Source: Erodium maritimum | Lineage: Eukaryota; Streptophyta; Magnoliopsida; Geraniales; Geraniaceae | Assembly: GCA_963921825.1 (NCBI GenBank) | Contig: OY997592.1 | Coordinates: 30,173,730 to 30,237,729 of the forward strand | DNA: 64,000 nucleotides | Direction of reading: 5' to 3' | Part shown: positions 33,545 to 45,302 of the stretch, in pieces | Numbering within the stretch: position 1 is the first letter of the stretch | Layout of the letters: each line of letters starts with the position of its first letter | The notes under the pieces: generated by a model | What the model was told of the DNA's origin: nothing | Databases searched by the model: none | The model's input: only the letters and a program-made list of their open reading frames with translations | Position numbers and translations under genes: made by a program

Positions 33545-35302
33545 GAGAAAATTTCATTTTATCACCCTGACAAATATTTAATTTCAGTTTAATACCTTGA
33601 TATAAATTTTTATCACTTTCATATCCTAACCAAACTTTTAATTTTACTTTCATACCCAGCCGTGTAAAAAGACCATAATACCCCTAATTATTACTCAAAT
33701 TTTCAAACTCATGCCATTGGTTTAGAATTTAAAAATAAGTGAAATGACAATAATACCCTTCATTGTTAAGGTGTTAAACTAAAAATTCTTTTTCAAAATT
33801 TTCAAATTATGCAAAATCACTTTTTATTTTTATTAATTCATTTTCTATTTATGAAAAATGTTTTTTAATTAAAAAAATTCAATTTTTATTTTTAAAATAT
33901 ATAAATTCAGATTTTAGTATATAAATGTATAAAAATCATATTTTAATATAAAAAATTATATTTTAATATAAAAAAATCAGATATATTTATATTTTAATTC
34001 TTTTTCATTATATAAAAAATGTTATTTTTTTGATTAATTTTCATAAATGATTTTAATTATTTAGTTATTTTTAATTTCCATATTATTTTTTATTAATTTT
34101 CAGAGATCTTTCATCTTCACCAATCCAATTGAAATCTGAATTTTTTTGGGAAAATTTCAGAACCCTTTCATCTTCACCAATCTTAAACTCTCTTTTTTGT
34201 CATAACTCTTTCATCTCCACAAATTTAATTAGTTAAAATCTGAAGAGCGAGGTCAAGGTTTGGACGAAGAAGAACGCTATTGTTTTCTCCGGCACAACGC
34301 CTTCATCTTCTCCGGCGATGAACGGTGGCGAGAACTCGGAGAGGAAGATGATCAAGGGCGGCGTACCAGATCTCGGCGAAGTCCGACCAGATCTGCGGCA
34401 TGCGAACATCGACTATATCTCGAACCAAATCTGCAGCAACCATGTGAGAGATGAGAGGTTTTCGTTGGATAAGAGGTATATATTTGGGATCTTGGATGAG
34501 GTTGGAGATTGGGTTTTGAAATAGAAATAGATTAGAATGAGATTAGAAAAAATAAAAATGGGTTGAGATTAGAAAAAATCTGCAGCAACCATGTGAGAGA
34601 TGAGAGATTTTCGTTGGATAAGAGGTTTAGATTTGTGATCTTGGATGAGGTTGGAGATTGGGCTTTGAAATAGAAATAGATTAGAAAAAATAAAAATGGG
34701 TTGAAGATGGGTTGAAGATCAGTAACTGTTGTTGTATAAGAATGAAATTAGGTAGATAGAGATAGTTTTGGTGCAGAGATGGAAAGATCTAGAATGAAGA
34801 TGGGTTGGCACCTGTTTGTATAAAAACTGAAATAAATAAAATAAATATAAAAACTGATTTTATAAAAAAAAAAACTGTTTTTTATTGATTTTTTTTATAT
34901 AAAAAAATGATTTTGATGTATTTTTGAAAATAAAAATAATTTTCATAAATAAAAATTTAATTTATATAAATAAAAATAGAATTTTTTAAAATAAAAATAA
35001 TTTTCATAAATGAATATTGAATTTATAGAAAATAAACTGATTTTATTTTTAAAATAGTGAAGTTTTCATTTTAACACCCTAACAATGAAGGGTATTATTG
35101 TCATTTCACTTATTTTCAAATTCTGAACCAATGGCATGAGCTTGAAAATTTGAGTAATAGTTAGGGGTATTATGGTCTTTTTACCCGGCTGGGTATGAAA
35201 GTGAAATTAAAAGTTTGGTTAGGGCATGAAAGTGATAAAATTTATGTCAAGGTATTAAACTGAAAATAAATGTTTGCCAGGGTGGTAAAATGAAAATTTT
35301 CC
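33545..35302. mobile_element. Mutator-like TIR element, 1758 bp
   Basis: Perfect 9-bp duplications TTTAAGTTA (33536-33544, 35303-35311). Inverted ends of about 240 bp: left GAGAAAATTTCATTTTATCA, right in reverse GGAAAATTTTCATTTTACCA. The TIR interior (ACCATAATACCCCT, TTTTCAAACTCATGCCATTG) is shared with the element at 31697, so the two are related. The centre has a GC-rich stretch (34250-34440) with no recognised product and a 149-bp tandem duplication. Confidence 0.92.
34427..34724. repeat. 149-bp tandem duplication inside the Mutator-like element
   Basis: AAATCTGCAGCAACCATGTG starts at 34427 and again at 34576; the units align to about 34724 with few differences. Confidence 0.85.
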
Positions 35303-35339
35303 TTTAAGTTAAAATACATCTGAGTGCATTAGGAATGAA

Positions 35340-35696
35340 TCACTGACCACGAAGAACAGACAAAGAACACAATGATGTCACAACTCTTTTCATATTATAA
35401 CCGTCACTAACGATATTGAATGGGGTGCCATAAAGGCGACTTAGAACTAAAACTAGGCGAAGTTGACTACGGCTGCTCAAAGTCTTGCCTAAACGCTGCA
35501 TGCACAGTAGAATATGACCAAACCTGCTACCATCCACTTTTAAAGTATGACGAAACTGTCTACGACTGCTCAAGGTATTTCCTAAACGCTGAAGAGTGCG
35601 ACCGAACATGCTATCATCAGTTTCAGATGGAGGCATAGCTCTTACCAGGGACCCCTTCCAAGGCCAGTCCTTAGAGCACTGAATTCCTTTCATCAT
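35340..35696 (-). other. unrecognised open region with an internal duplication
   Basis: A 118-codon minus frame (LQRLGNTLSSRRQFRHTL, LQRLGKTLSSRSQLRLVL) and an overlapping 72-codon plus frame (35420-35638) that repeats a CSKSCLNA..CYH / CSRYFLNA..CYH cysteine pattern. Each strand shows two related units about 100 bp apart. No family is recognised for either. A TTCTTTCTTTACAG acceptor-like site precedes the minus frame at about 35700. It could be an exon of a decayed gene. Confidence 0.3.
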
Positions 35697-35809
35697 TGAC
35701 CCTGTAAAGAAAGAAGTCAGATAAAATAAAAGAGACCTACTCGATTAGCTAGATCCATAATCGAGAGGGGTCAAGGGCGGTGCGGTGATGGAGGCAAGGG
35801 AGGAGGCGG

Positions 35810-36157
35810 TTAAAGAGACGACGACGACGACGACGGCTTTAGAGACGACGACGGCAACGACTTTAGAGAGTGCGATGGTGGAGGACAGGGAGAAGGACGC
35901 GTTGGTGGCGGCTTCAGTGAAAACCATCGGAGTTGCAAAGGTGGTGCCGAACAGAATCGGGAGACACGTCGTTGGTGGCGGGAGGGAGCCAACATCGCGG
36001 TGGCTAGAGCCGGCTCGAAGGGAGCCCTAGCCGAAAAAACCCTAACAAAATCCTCAGAAATAGGCGTAGGGGAGTAATTGTCGAAAGAAAATCCATAGAA
36101 TGCGAGTAGGATGAGAGGAGCCATGGTGGAAACCATGGCAATAGCCATGGCTGCCAT
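35810..36157 (-). CDS. hypothetical protein, 115 aa, possible gene fragment
   Basis: Starts MAAMAIAMVSTMAPLILLAF, a hydrophobic N-terminus that could be a signal or anchor, then a proline/serine-rich tail ending in a serine run that comes from an ACG/CGA trinucleotide repeat (35818-35865). A CT/A-rich leader precedes the ATG. No family is recognised. It may be the first exon of a decayed gene or a chance frame; the serine tail argues against a finished protein. Confidence 0.3.
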   Translation of the reverse strand: MAAMAIAMVSTMAPLILLAFYGFSFDNYSPTPISEDFVRVFSARAPFEPALATAMLAPSRHQRRVSRFCSAPPLQLRWFSLKPPPTRPSPCPPPSHSLKSLPSSSLKPSSSSSSL

Positions 36158-36159
36158 GG

Positions 36160-36450
36160 CCTTAGGCGGCTAGGTCAGGGAGGGGTTTGGTACAACAGAC
36201 ACTGTTGATTTTTCTTCTCTCAATTTTTGTGCGTCGTTTTAATATTAAGCACACGTAGGTGTTTGGCCGTTAATTATAACAAAAATATATAATAGTGACG
36301 AAGGGATAAAGACCAGTGTATTTATTTGATATTACCCAAAATATTATAAGACCTATTTGTTAATTTTTATACAAACGAATTGTTAGTTGACAATTTAATA
36401 ATACTAATCCAAATATAATATCAATGAGTATCTAGTTTATTTTTATTTTT
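36160..36450. other. AT-rich spacer
   Basis: No genes or repeats recognised upstream of the small TIR element. Confidence 0.5.
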
Positions 36451-36451
36451 T

Positions 36452-36800
36452 GGGTTAATTACGCTCACCTACCTTGTACTATACATATTTAATGGATAAA
36501 TACCTCAAAGTTATTTCGTAACGAATACATACCCCGAACTAATAGTTTGTAACAACATTCCCTTCCATCCATTTTAGGGTTAGATTTTGGTTTGGAGAGA
36601 GATTTAGAGTTTGATTTAGAGTTGGAGTTGATTTTCGGATTGTAACACTACGGGTAGTTTCCAAAATTCTTTAAAAATGAACAGTAAATGGATAAAATGG
36701 GGGATGTTGTTACAACATTTAGTTCGGGGTATGTATACATTATTTGAGATAGGTATCCGTCAAACGTGTATAATTCAGGATAGATGACTGTAATTAACCT
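36452..36800. mobile_element. small TIR element related to the old Mutator-like element
   Basis: Left GGGTTAATTACGCTCACCTA, right in reverse AGGTTAATTACAGTCATCTA, with inverted similarity continuing for about 100 bp. No coding. The flanking duplication is obscured because a LINE-like tail (TTTTATAAGCGATGG) abuts its right end. Confidence 0.75.
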
Positions 36801-37095
36801 TTTTATAAGCGATGGTTTTATTCATCAAAGGACTTATGAGATACGAATTGTCAATATCATCCACCTATACAATGGTAGGATCGGGCACTGTTTAGATGCA
36901 TGTCATTTAGCCTATTTTTGGTGTCAACTTTTGTGTGTTAAATGTAAAAACCTACCCTTATGTATTGGTTACAAACAATAAGCTACTCAAAGTTTAAAAA
37001 TGTTAAATGAAAGACATTATGTTTTGATCACATGTCATTTACATGTTTTTATGAATTTGTCACATATCATTTACATGCCTTATAAATTGGTTATA
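36801..37095. other. LINE-like tail and short minisatellite
   Basis: TTTTATAAGCGATGGTTTTATTCATC is the reverse of the LINE 3' tail motif. From about 37020, units like CATATCATTTACATG-CTTATAAATT recur and continue beyond the next insertion at 38751. Confidence 0.5.
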
Positions 37096-38750
37096 TAGGA
37101 GATCTTGTAAAAACATTAACCTATTAAGAATTGAACCCGGTTTGCTAATTTTTCCTTACTATACTCGCTTCTGTCGAGACCTCCCCTCCTCGTTCTGTCG
37201 AGACCTAACCCTAGCTATGGAATTGGTCCCTATTCCCGCCACCTCCGCCAGGCAGAGTTCTACGGAGGTCGCGTCGGCGGCGTGGTCCTCCTTGTCACCC
37301 TGGTCGGCGTCCTCATCCCCTCCTGTCACCATGCCGAGGTCCTCGTTCGATTCAGCAACAGGATCGTCCGCCTCTGCCTTGAGCGTGATCGTTATCTCCT
37401 CGGACAACTCATCCTCGTCTCCTTCGCCACTGCACTGATCCTACCAGTCTCCTCCGACCTCGCTGCTCCCGACATGGGGCCCGCGTCGTCGTCGCTCGGG
37501 TCTGGAGACGTTCCCGCCACGACGTGGTTTTGCGCAGGGGCGGCCGTGGGAGCATACCCCTGATTCTGGTGGTCCTTCTTGCATCCAGCGACCACGTTTC
37601 ATGACTGCTGCGACCCATGACCTTGCTCTGGGTCGTCGTTGGGTGCAAGGCCAGCCTGGCCATCAGGCGGGCTTGTGTCAATCCTCGGAGCGCCCTAGGG
37701 TTGTGAGGGGCTAGACCAGGACTCTTTTCCATTCGTTTGGATGGCCCTCTTCGATCCCCGAGTATACTGTTCACATCAGGCCTCAGTCTCGGTGGGGGGT
37801 CTTGGTCCTCTGGTTAGTCGGACTCTTTGGCAGATGGTAGGGGACATGGTGCAGATGGTTATCGACGACCCCTTCTGGTGGAGCCCCTAGCGTACTATGA
37901 CCCTGCATGGAGTATCCAAACAGGGCGCCTGGTGGGACCTCGGCCTTGCCCGGGGCACCCAGGGCCGCGGGGCCAGGGTGGCCCGAAGGTGCTAGATTTG
38001 GGGGTCGTCCGTCCTCCTTTGCCCCTAGATCCCTTACCTAAGATTGGGTCGCGTCGTGACTTGGGTGCTGGTGTACCGTTGGTGTCGGTCTCTACCCTGG
38101 GACGTGGCCCTCTATGGGCATTGGACCCATTGGGGTACGGTGTTCACCAACATATCCAGAGGTCTTCCCAACTGGATGTAGTCTCGGGCCTCGGGGAAGG
38201 GTTCGGGGGTAAAGGTCGGGCACTAATTGGAGCTTGTCTTGCTGCATCTCCCAGGCCTCCTAATGGGATATAATATCTTCATCAACATGATGTGGAGGAT
38301 GGGGGGGTCAGCAAAAAATAGGACAGGCGAGGGTTGGGTGTCAGGCCCGCCGATTCACATGAGCTCCCAGGCCAGCCCCAGAGGCAGGAAGGAGTCTCTA
38401 GGGGTGGCCCATCAACCTTCCCCCACTGAGGATCACAAGTTCGGTTGCATCAACGAGGTAGAGAGTCACCCTCGGGTGACCCAGAGGTATCCAGACCCCA
38501 CCTTGAGCAGTGCTCGTCAGCGGATTTTATTTACCATTGTTTTTAATTTATCGTTATTAGGTTTGGTTGTCTGTTTCTCTTTTACTCTAGTTATTTATGT
38601 TTGGTTGTCAATTCTAGTCGCCACTAAGGCACATCAGCACCACGTCTCTGACGTGGTAATAGTTACATGGTTTCTCTGTTTACCCCAGCTAGGGTTCTAA
38701 ATATGTATGGACTCTTTTTAATAGAATGGAATACAGTTTTACTCAAAAAA
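37096..38750 (+). mobile_element. LINE-like retroinsertion, 1655 bp
   Basis: Flanked by 12-bp copies AAATTGGTTATA (37084-37095, 38751-38762) and ending in an A run after TAGAATGGAATACAG. The local minisatellite resumes to the right, confirming the insertion point. The body is GC-rich with several non-overlapping frames (from 37218 MELVPIPATSARQSS; 37827-38273) but no recognisable ORF1, endonuclease or RT domain. It is an A-tailed retroinsertion of unclear parent, probably a decayed or non-autonomous LINE. Confidence 0.65.
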
Positions 38751-38762
38751 AAATTGGTTATA

Positions 38763-39082
38763 CATCACTTACATGTCTTTATAAATTAATAGTATATTTT
38801 TATATATTTTATGAATTAGTTACAAATCATTTACATATCTCCACCAATATTTTATGATAAATTTTTACCGCTGACCCTTTTTAAAGGCCTTGTGTCTCGG
38901 GTTTTGATCAAATCCAACTTCATCCCGGTTAAAATTATTGTGAACCGGTGAGCCTGTCAGCTGGTCAAACTGGCTGGTTCAACCCGGTTTAAAAACATTT
39001 TGATATCGCCAAACTTGAGGTTGCCCGATAACGTACATACTGAAGAGGCAATCTTCTTCTCCTTTTATGAGGGGCTAGGCTA
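38763..39082. promoter_or_regulatory. upstream region of the IMPACT-family gene
   Basis: 320 bp between the LINE-like insertion and the ATG. No clear TATA box. CT-rich leader just before the start (CTTCTTCTCCTTTTATG at about 39050). The nearby transposon leaves little room for a promoter. Confidence 0.35.
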
Positions 39083-41963
39083 ATGCCATTACCAGTAGCA
39101 GTTGGAGGAGCAACACTCAAGCCAATCTTATTGGAGTTGAATCATCGCTTACCCATTGCCTCACTGTTCTCAATCTACACCTTCAAGAAGCCAATGGTCA
39201 CTGCGAGCACCAGCCGAAATGTCGGAGCCTACACGGCGATCACAGACAGAGTGACGACGGAGAGGGAAATCAAAAAGAGTAAATTCATCGCCATTGCTGC
39301 TCCTATCTCCGATGAACAAAACGCCCAATCCTTCCTTTCCCAGGTCTGTTTTTTCCCGATCCAATCCCTATTAGCAGTAGCCCATATTAGGGTTCTCTTT
39401 TTTCTTCCTTATATGTCATGTTATTGGTTTTTGAAGTAAACGGAGCTGATTCTTGATAGGAATCAACTGCAATCGAATTAAGTTTCTCATATTCTAATTT
39501 TTGTTTGAAGTTCTTAACCATTAAATTAGATGAGATTTATATGAATTCGAGAAGATTTCAACCAGAAGTCTTTTGATAGGGTTCAATCATGGTAGATCTT
39601 GGAATTCTTCAAATCACCCTTTTCAATTTTCTCCATTTAGGTGTTTACTTTGAACTTTAGTTCATTTCATAATGGCCCGAATTAATTTCTAGATGATGTC
39701 TGAACCTATCAATTCAAAAGATTTTTGTAATAAAATATTCATTAGTCGTGAGTTTAGGATTGGAAGTTCGCAAACTAGAGAGACAATCATTCCCCTGGTT
39801 CTTAATTTCACATGTTCCATTTAACTTAGTATTTGTTCCGCATCATGTAATTAAGAGTTCTTTGAAGTATGCCTGCAGAACTGGTTTCCTCATCTAGTTT
39901 TGTTAGGCCTGAGAGCTTTTCTTACTACCCTGTCTCATTCAGGTCAAAGACTCGCGCGCTACTCACAATTGTTGGGCTTATAAGGTACAGAATGTGTATT
40001 TAAAAGTAGAATTATATTTGCTTTGGATAGATGGAAGAGCAGTTGAAGCTTGAAGAAGCTAGGCTAGATAGCAAGTGATGATGATGAGCATGCCTTGTAT
40101 TTAGTTCGATTTCGTTCATCCTTTAGAATGTGCATATGGCCAAGTATATCTTTTTAGGCATTCATATTGATCCCTGTGCTGGAAAGGGAGGATGCTCATG
40201 ACAACTGTGGACGTGGTGCCACAGCATTACCTGAAAGGCTAATGCTATCTCTATGACTTCAGGTTGGAGATCAGTTCCGGTCCAATGATGATGGTGAGCC
40301 ATCAGGTACAGCTGGCAAGCCAATACTTTCTGCTATTGAATCATCGGGGATAGATAGAGTGATGGTGGTTGTTATCAGGTACTACTCTAACAGGGTAGTT
40401 CTGTAGTTTAAAGATATTGATTCTAGAATAGGTTTAGGATTCTTCTCTTGTTTGGTATAATTCAGTAATTTAAAGATATTGATTCTAGAATAGGTTTGGG
40501 ATTCTTCTCTTGTTTGGTAAAAAGATTAAGAATAATAATTAAGGAACTTGACATGTCTACAACTCTGCCTTGAAATCTTGTGTCACATTATAATAATTAC
40601 TAAAGTTAGGAGCCTGTGGTTTGCATCTGATGCTATATCTGGCCAAGCTCACGTGTTAGACCATACACTATTGGTTTTTATACTACTGCTAACAGGAATT
40701 GAGTACCAGGTATTTCGGAGGCATCAAACTAGGCACTGGAGGTTTGGTTAGGGCCTATGGTGGAGTTGCATCAGAATGCTTGAAAAGTGCCTCAACTTGT
40801 CTTGTGAAATCAAAGGTTATTTATTTCCTTTTTTGTCTTCTATGGATCATTGTTTTTGTTGTATGAGAATTTACTTCATTTTGAAACGAATGAAGGTAAT
40901 CATATGAGAAACATGCTTAATTAATTTGATTTCGTAAGTGTCACTGAATACAATCTTCCTTTTCTTTTTCCTTTATCTGAAAAGTGGGTTGTTTATCATT
41001 GTAGATTCCAATGGGCGTAGAGATTCCATTTGACCTTTTGGGAGTTCTATACCATCAGGTGAAATATATGCTTTGGGTTGTTTGTTGTTTAGATGCAAGT
41101 GAATACCTTAGTTATTTCCTTTCGCATGGAAAACATTCTAGTGTAACTTTCATTTCTGGATATGCATGTACAGTGTACAATAATTGGGGAACAGAAAGAG
41201 TACTACATGAAATCTTTGTTGTATACACTGTTTCCAAGTTATTTTCTCATCTAGGGCATCTACCATCTCACAAAAAATGTTATGATTCTCTTTTAATAGT
41301 CTTGGAAAGGAACCCAACTCCCTTTTTGTGTTATTAATTTCTGGAATTTTTTGTTAGAATCCTGTAGGCATGGGAGGTTTTAAGTGGGGGAAAGTTTTTA
41401 AATACTAGAGCAATGATAAAATAATAATTTTAGACTATAGGGGGAAATTAAAGATATGGAAATGGTAGTGGGGGTGATAAAGAGGTGAAATTATGAAGAA
41501 AAAATTTAAAGGGTATAATTAGAGAGAAAGTTTTGAGTGGAGGGAAATGGGCACTAGCCCTCACAACCAATCTAACACACATGCCTCTGTCTGTAAGAAG
41601 TCTTGCTATAATAAATTATTGTTTAAGCCCTTTGTCGTACCAGACTACTCATGCATATGTTACAATGTGCAATACCACCTTGTTGTCAAACTTCAAACTT
41701 CTTTGCATTCTCTACCATCTATGTCCTAAAACGAAATCTGCCTTTCCTTATATGGTTTACTCATAGTCTTAGGACTGCCCTTATATTGTGCTCTACATTT
41801 GTAGCTCCAATATTTTCAAGCTGAGAACATCAAGCAGGATTATGACACTGGCAAGGATGGCATTACCATGGTTACTTTTAAGGTTGATTTTGACCGGGTT
41901 GAGAAATTGGAGGATGCAATCAAATCCAATTGTAGTCGAGATATCACGTTCTATAAGCATTGA
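39083..41963 (+). CDS. IMPACT/YigZ family protein (UPF0029), six exons
   Basis: Exons 39083-39343, 39943-39984, 40263-40378, 40710-40815, 41005-41058 and 41805-41963 join to 738 nt (245 aa plus TGA). All five introns are GT-AG and the frame stays open. Residues 1-38 are hydrophobic/basic and could be an organelle transit peptide; M38 is the alternative start. Conserved core: [47 protein letters not shown], then [21 protein letters not shown]. These are the hallmarks of the UPF0029 fold shared by bacterial YigZ and the N-terminal-RWD-containing IMPACT of animals; no RWD domain is present here. The C-terminus (from about residue 176, [18 protein letters not shown] onward) matches the small DUF1949-type domain. 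Vertebrate IMPACT restrains GCN2 signalling; the function of the YigZ-like plant form is not established. It looks intact. Confidence 0.9.
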
Positions 41964-42720
41964 GAGTGTCGTGGTAATTCATCATACATGATTGTAAAGA
42001 GCATCAACTCCATAATGTATTTTGAAAGGGTTGGTTTCATTATCTTTCAGGTGGTATAAAATCATAATGCTATTATACTGTAGGACTAATTAAGGTTACT
42101 CGCTTGTCCAATTGATTAAAAATTAAGCACCCTGAGATGAGATCCATGCTGACTGCTTTTAACCATTCCTTTGCTGATGCTTCCATGAAGGTGAAAGCCT
42201 GGTGATCTAATCCATATGAAACTGTATTAACAGTAGGGTTACACAGCAAGGATCAGAAAAGGAAACATCTGTGTGAGTGTAATATTGCTGACAGAAATAT
42301 ATAGGAAGCACATAAATTGTGGTTGCTGAGATCTTCAGGGGCTGGTGGTGGATGGAGGTGGTGGGGAGAGGGAAGAACTTGTGGGCTAAGTTTGGCACGG
42401 TAGGACTGGGGAGAGAAAGGATTTGGCAGAATTGTGATTCAAGGAAGTCCGGGCCCGGCTCGGACTCATACCAGAGCTCCACAGTGAGATTGCAAGCATC
42501 AAAGCTACTAGAAAGATTCTAAGTAAAAGTAACTGCCGAATAAAGAAGTCTACTATGATATTTTAACTTTAACCCAAAGATAAGATAAGAAATCGTGTTT
42601 GTATATATATATATATATATAAGAGTGTTGTAATTATGGTGCCCCTTCCATTTCCTTACCTTGAAGACTTGTAAGGCCGTGTATATTTTTCCTGTATAAA
42701 GTTTTCCCCTCCCGTGTATT
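41964..42720. other. 3' region of the IMPACT-family gene and spacer
   Basis: No second gene is seen. AATAAA at about 42539 is a possible poly(A) signal; a short (TA)n tract lies near 42605. A frame at 42319-42522 has no recognisable product. Confidence 0.4.
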
Positions 42721-44030
42721 TTTTTTGAGGCGGAAAGATAATATTATTAATTAAAGCATTCTGGTGACCGTTAAGACGATTAGCACCATACAAACAAAGA
42801 AACTAACAAAAAACTGAAAGGCAAGTGCTGAATAGTAAATGTTGCTCATGGACATAAGGGCGGTCGGAGGGGTGGGACTGCGGTAGAATCCAAAGACACC
42901 GATACAGTATGCTCTAACCATAAGAAACTGATCGAGCAGATCAGATGATAACTTTGCAGTGGTGGACCGATTACTCTCCTGGTAAGTCAGCGTGCGTCGT
43001 CCTCCCTTGAGTTATAGTTGTAGGGCTCCTGAACGCGGGATTGCTGACTCCGAAATGGTAGGAAAGTATCTTATCGACTGTTGGCAGTACCATTGCCGCC
43101 AAACTGCCAGGGAGAAGGTACAGTCGACCAACCCCTCCCTGGGCCCCCCATCACTCATTCTTGGAGGAGGGGGTGCTCGTAGCACCCCCCCGCTATAAAT
43201 GATGCCCCATCGGATGCCGTCGAGACCTTGAAAATCGGGTCTGGACCCATCTGATTACCCGGTTGAACCAGGTTGGCCCGTGGGTAATTGGTCTGACCCG
43301 GACCCGTACCGCCCGACCCGACTCTGGTTGCCCATGCTCGGTTGACACCCGACCCAGCTCAGGTCCGCCCCACTCCCGATTCACGCAATCCAGGGCCTAT
43401 ACCAGCCCTTGGCCTCTAGTTGGGCCCTGTGTGCCCGGCCCGGCCCGCAGCTGCAAGGAGGCCCAGGCCGGGATCCCCACGCCTGCAGTCCGGCCCATCC
43501 TTAGAGGCCTTAGGGTAAGGGTTCGCCCGCGCCAGCACCGCCGTCTTACCCTTTTTTCTCGGCCAAACTATTGCTGCCAGAGTCTCCTCTATCGCCGGAA
43601 TACGACGGAGACTCCCCCTCCTCGCCGCCCCTCGAGCCACCCGCGCCTCAGTCCCAGTTCTCTCGGCCGAGAACGCCATTGTCGAGTCATCCACTTCCTC
43701 CGCCGGAATGAGGGACTTTTCGTCCAATGAAACCGATCGCCGCGAGAGTTCCTCCACCTCCTTCTTCGATCCCCTCACTTCCAGCCCCAAATCCTCGCCA
43801 CCACGATCTGCATCGTTCCCCTCTGACGAGACGGCCTGCCCCGAGAAGAGATCCTCCTCCGGCTCCGACCCCATCGAATCTTGATCACCCATGCTCGACC
43901 CTCGAGAGAGAACCACAACGTGACCTACCTTGCTTCCATCAGATTCTCCTGACTGCGCCATGATCGCCAGAGAAGATGGAACCAAATTGCAAAATCGTAC
44001 CCTAAACCCTAGGTTTAGAGAGACGGCTGC
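42721..44030 (-). mobile_element. LINE-like remnant, minus strand
   Basis: The left edge (poly-T, GAGGCGGAAAGATAATATTATTAATTAAAGC) is a reversed LINE tail. The body is GC-rich. A minus frame 43985-43416 (MVPSSLAIMAQSGESDG, acidic/serine-rich, no recognised domain) could be an ORF1 N-terminus. No RT. No flanking duplication found, so the extent is provisional. Confidence 0.45.
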
Positions 44031-44260
44031 GACAATCTGATATAAACGAATCCCAATTATCGTTGCATTATTAAAGGCAAATCTCTATCAACGCTTGATA
44101 TAAATTCTATATTATTTTTTGTTGCAGATAGCTGACATAAGGTCAAATTTGATAAAGTTGGAGCCGGTAAACAACTTCAGATTCAGGTGGTGTATGAAAA
44201 CTTAAAATAACATCCTCAGATAGATATGATTATGACAGACTAAACTATATCATGCGGAAT

Positions 44261-44263
<3 letters not shown>
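44031..44263. other. AT-rich spacer
   Basis: No genes recognised. Confidence 0.5.

Positions 44264-44312
<49 letters not shown>
44264..44312. repeat. (TA)n microsatellite
   Basis: About 24 TA units directly left of a TIR-type element end. Confidence 0.95.
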
Positions 44313-44315
<3 letters not shown>

Positions 44316-44766
44316 GTTATCAAGTACAAACTCTTCCTTAGATCAGAACGTAGAACTAAGCTACACCATTCAATATAGCAAATCAAGGACTAAGATTTTT
44401 GATAAATTTTGATTCAAAAATAGGTTCACGCGCATTGTTTGTGGGTATTTTCGGGAAAAAAATAGTAGGAATCGTAAAAAACAAGTGGGAAATCGAAATT
44501 GGCTGCTATTTTCGTTTTTTTTTTCACCAAGTTTACTATTTTGATCTTTTCCGCTTCTTTTCAACTCCGATTTAATTTTTTCTTGCGCCAATATTTTTAT
44601 TTTTCCAAGAACTATCTATCAAGTAGTATATTGAATATTTTTTGAAGCAAGAAAAAAAAAAGATTTACTCAAACAAACAAAAAAATAAACAAAATTAATG
44701 TATGCTTTGTAATTTTCAGTTGTATGTGTACGCTAAATCTAATGTATGTTTATATGTTTAGGTATC
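44313..44766. mobile_element. TIR element, truncated copy, family of 46697-48017
   Basis: Starts GGGGTTATCAAGTACAAACTC with AGAACGTAGAACTAAGC following. It carries the subterminal block TTTACTATTTTGATCTTTTC, CAACTCCGATTTAATTTTTT, CTTGCGCCAATA found in the element at 46697 (twice, inverted) and in diverged form in 60554-61916. Its right half is missing, replaced by a hairpin element at 44767. Confidence 0.7.
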
Positions 44767-45155
44767 GACGAACATATAAACATACTTGGAAAAAGTGCTT
44801 ATAATGTTAAGAAAACACAAGACTCCAAACTCAAGATTTCTGAACTGGGCTCACTTACAACCCTGTCGGGTATAATATGAACCTTCGAATCGATAACCTT
44901 TGTCACCACGACAGTATAATAAAAACACATAATGTATATATGTTTTCTCATGCAATCTAGTTCATGTTACACACTTGGGCTAGTGTGTTGCTGTCGAAGA
45001 CAGAACCACCCAAAACAAAATTTTAATATATTTAAATTTATACTTAAGTGAATCCGATATATCAAATCGAGTTTAAAAAGCAAACATTTGATTTTATCGT
45101 TTGTGTTTTCTTAACATTTATAAGCACTTTTTCCAAGTACGTTTATATGTTCGTC
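44767..45155. mobile_element. hairpin MITE with 54-bp inverted ends
   Basis: GACGAACATATAAACATACT at 44767 and its reverse complement ending 45155 (AGTACGTTTATATGTTCGTC) pair over about 54 bp, continuing through AAAGTGCTTATAATGTTAAG. No coding and no clear duplication. Confidence 0.75.
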
Positions 45156-45302
45156 CATTTAACAGATTAAACTTTCAATTATCAGATTAAACTTTTAATT
45201 GGGTTAGTTGTCTATTACATATCATACCATGGAATAGAATGCATTCATCAATGATAAAATGGAGTGTGTGTATACTTTAGAATATATACAAAATATTACG
45301 TA
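45156..45302. other. AT-rich region after the truncated MLP gene
   Basis: No trace of the missing MLP second exon. Confidence 0.5.

Noticed and set aside
35785..36030. 81-codon plus frame rich in Thr and Ala
   Set aside because: Largely produced by an ACG trinucleotide repeat and opposite another frame; no support as a gene.
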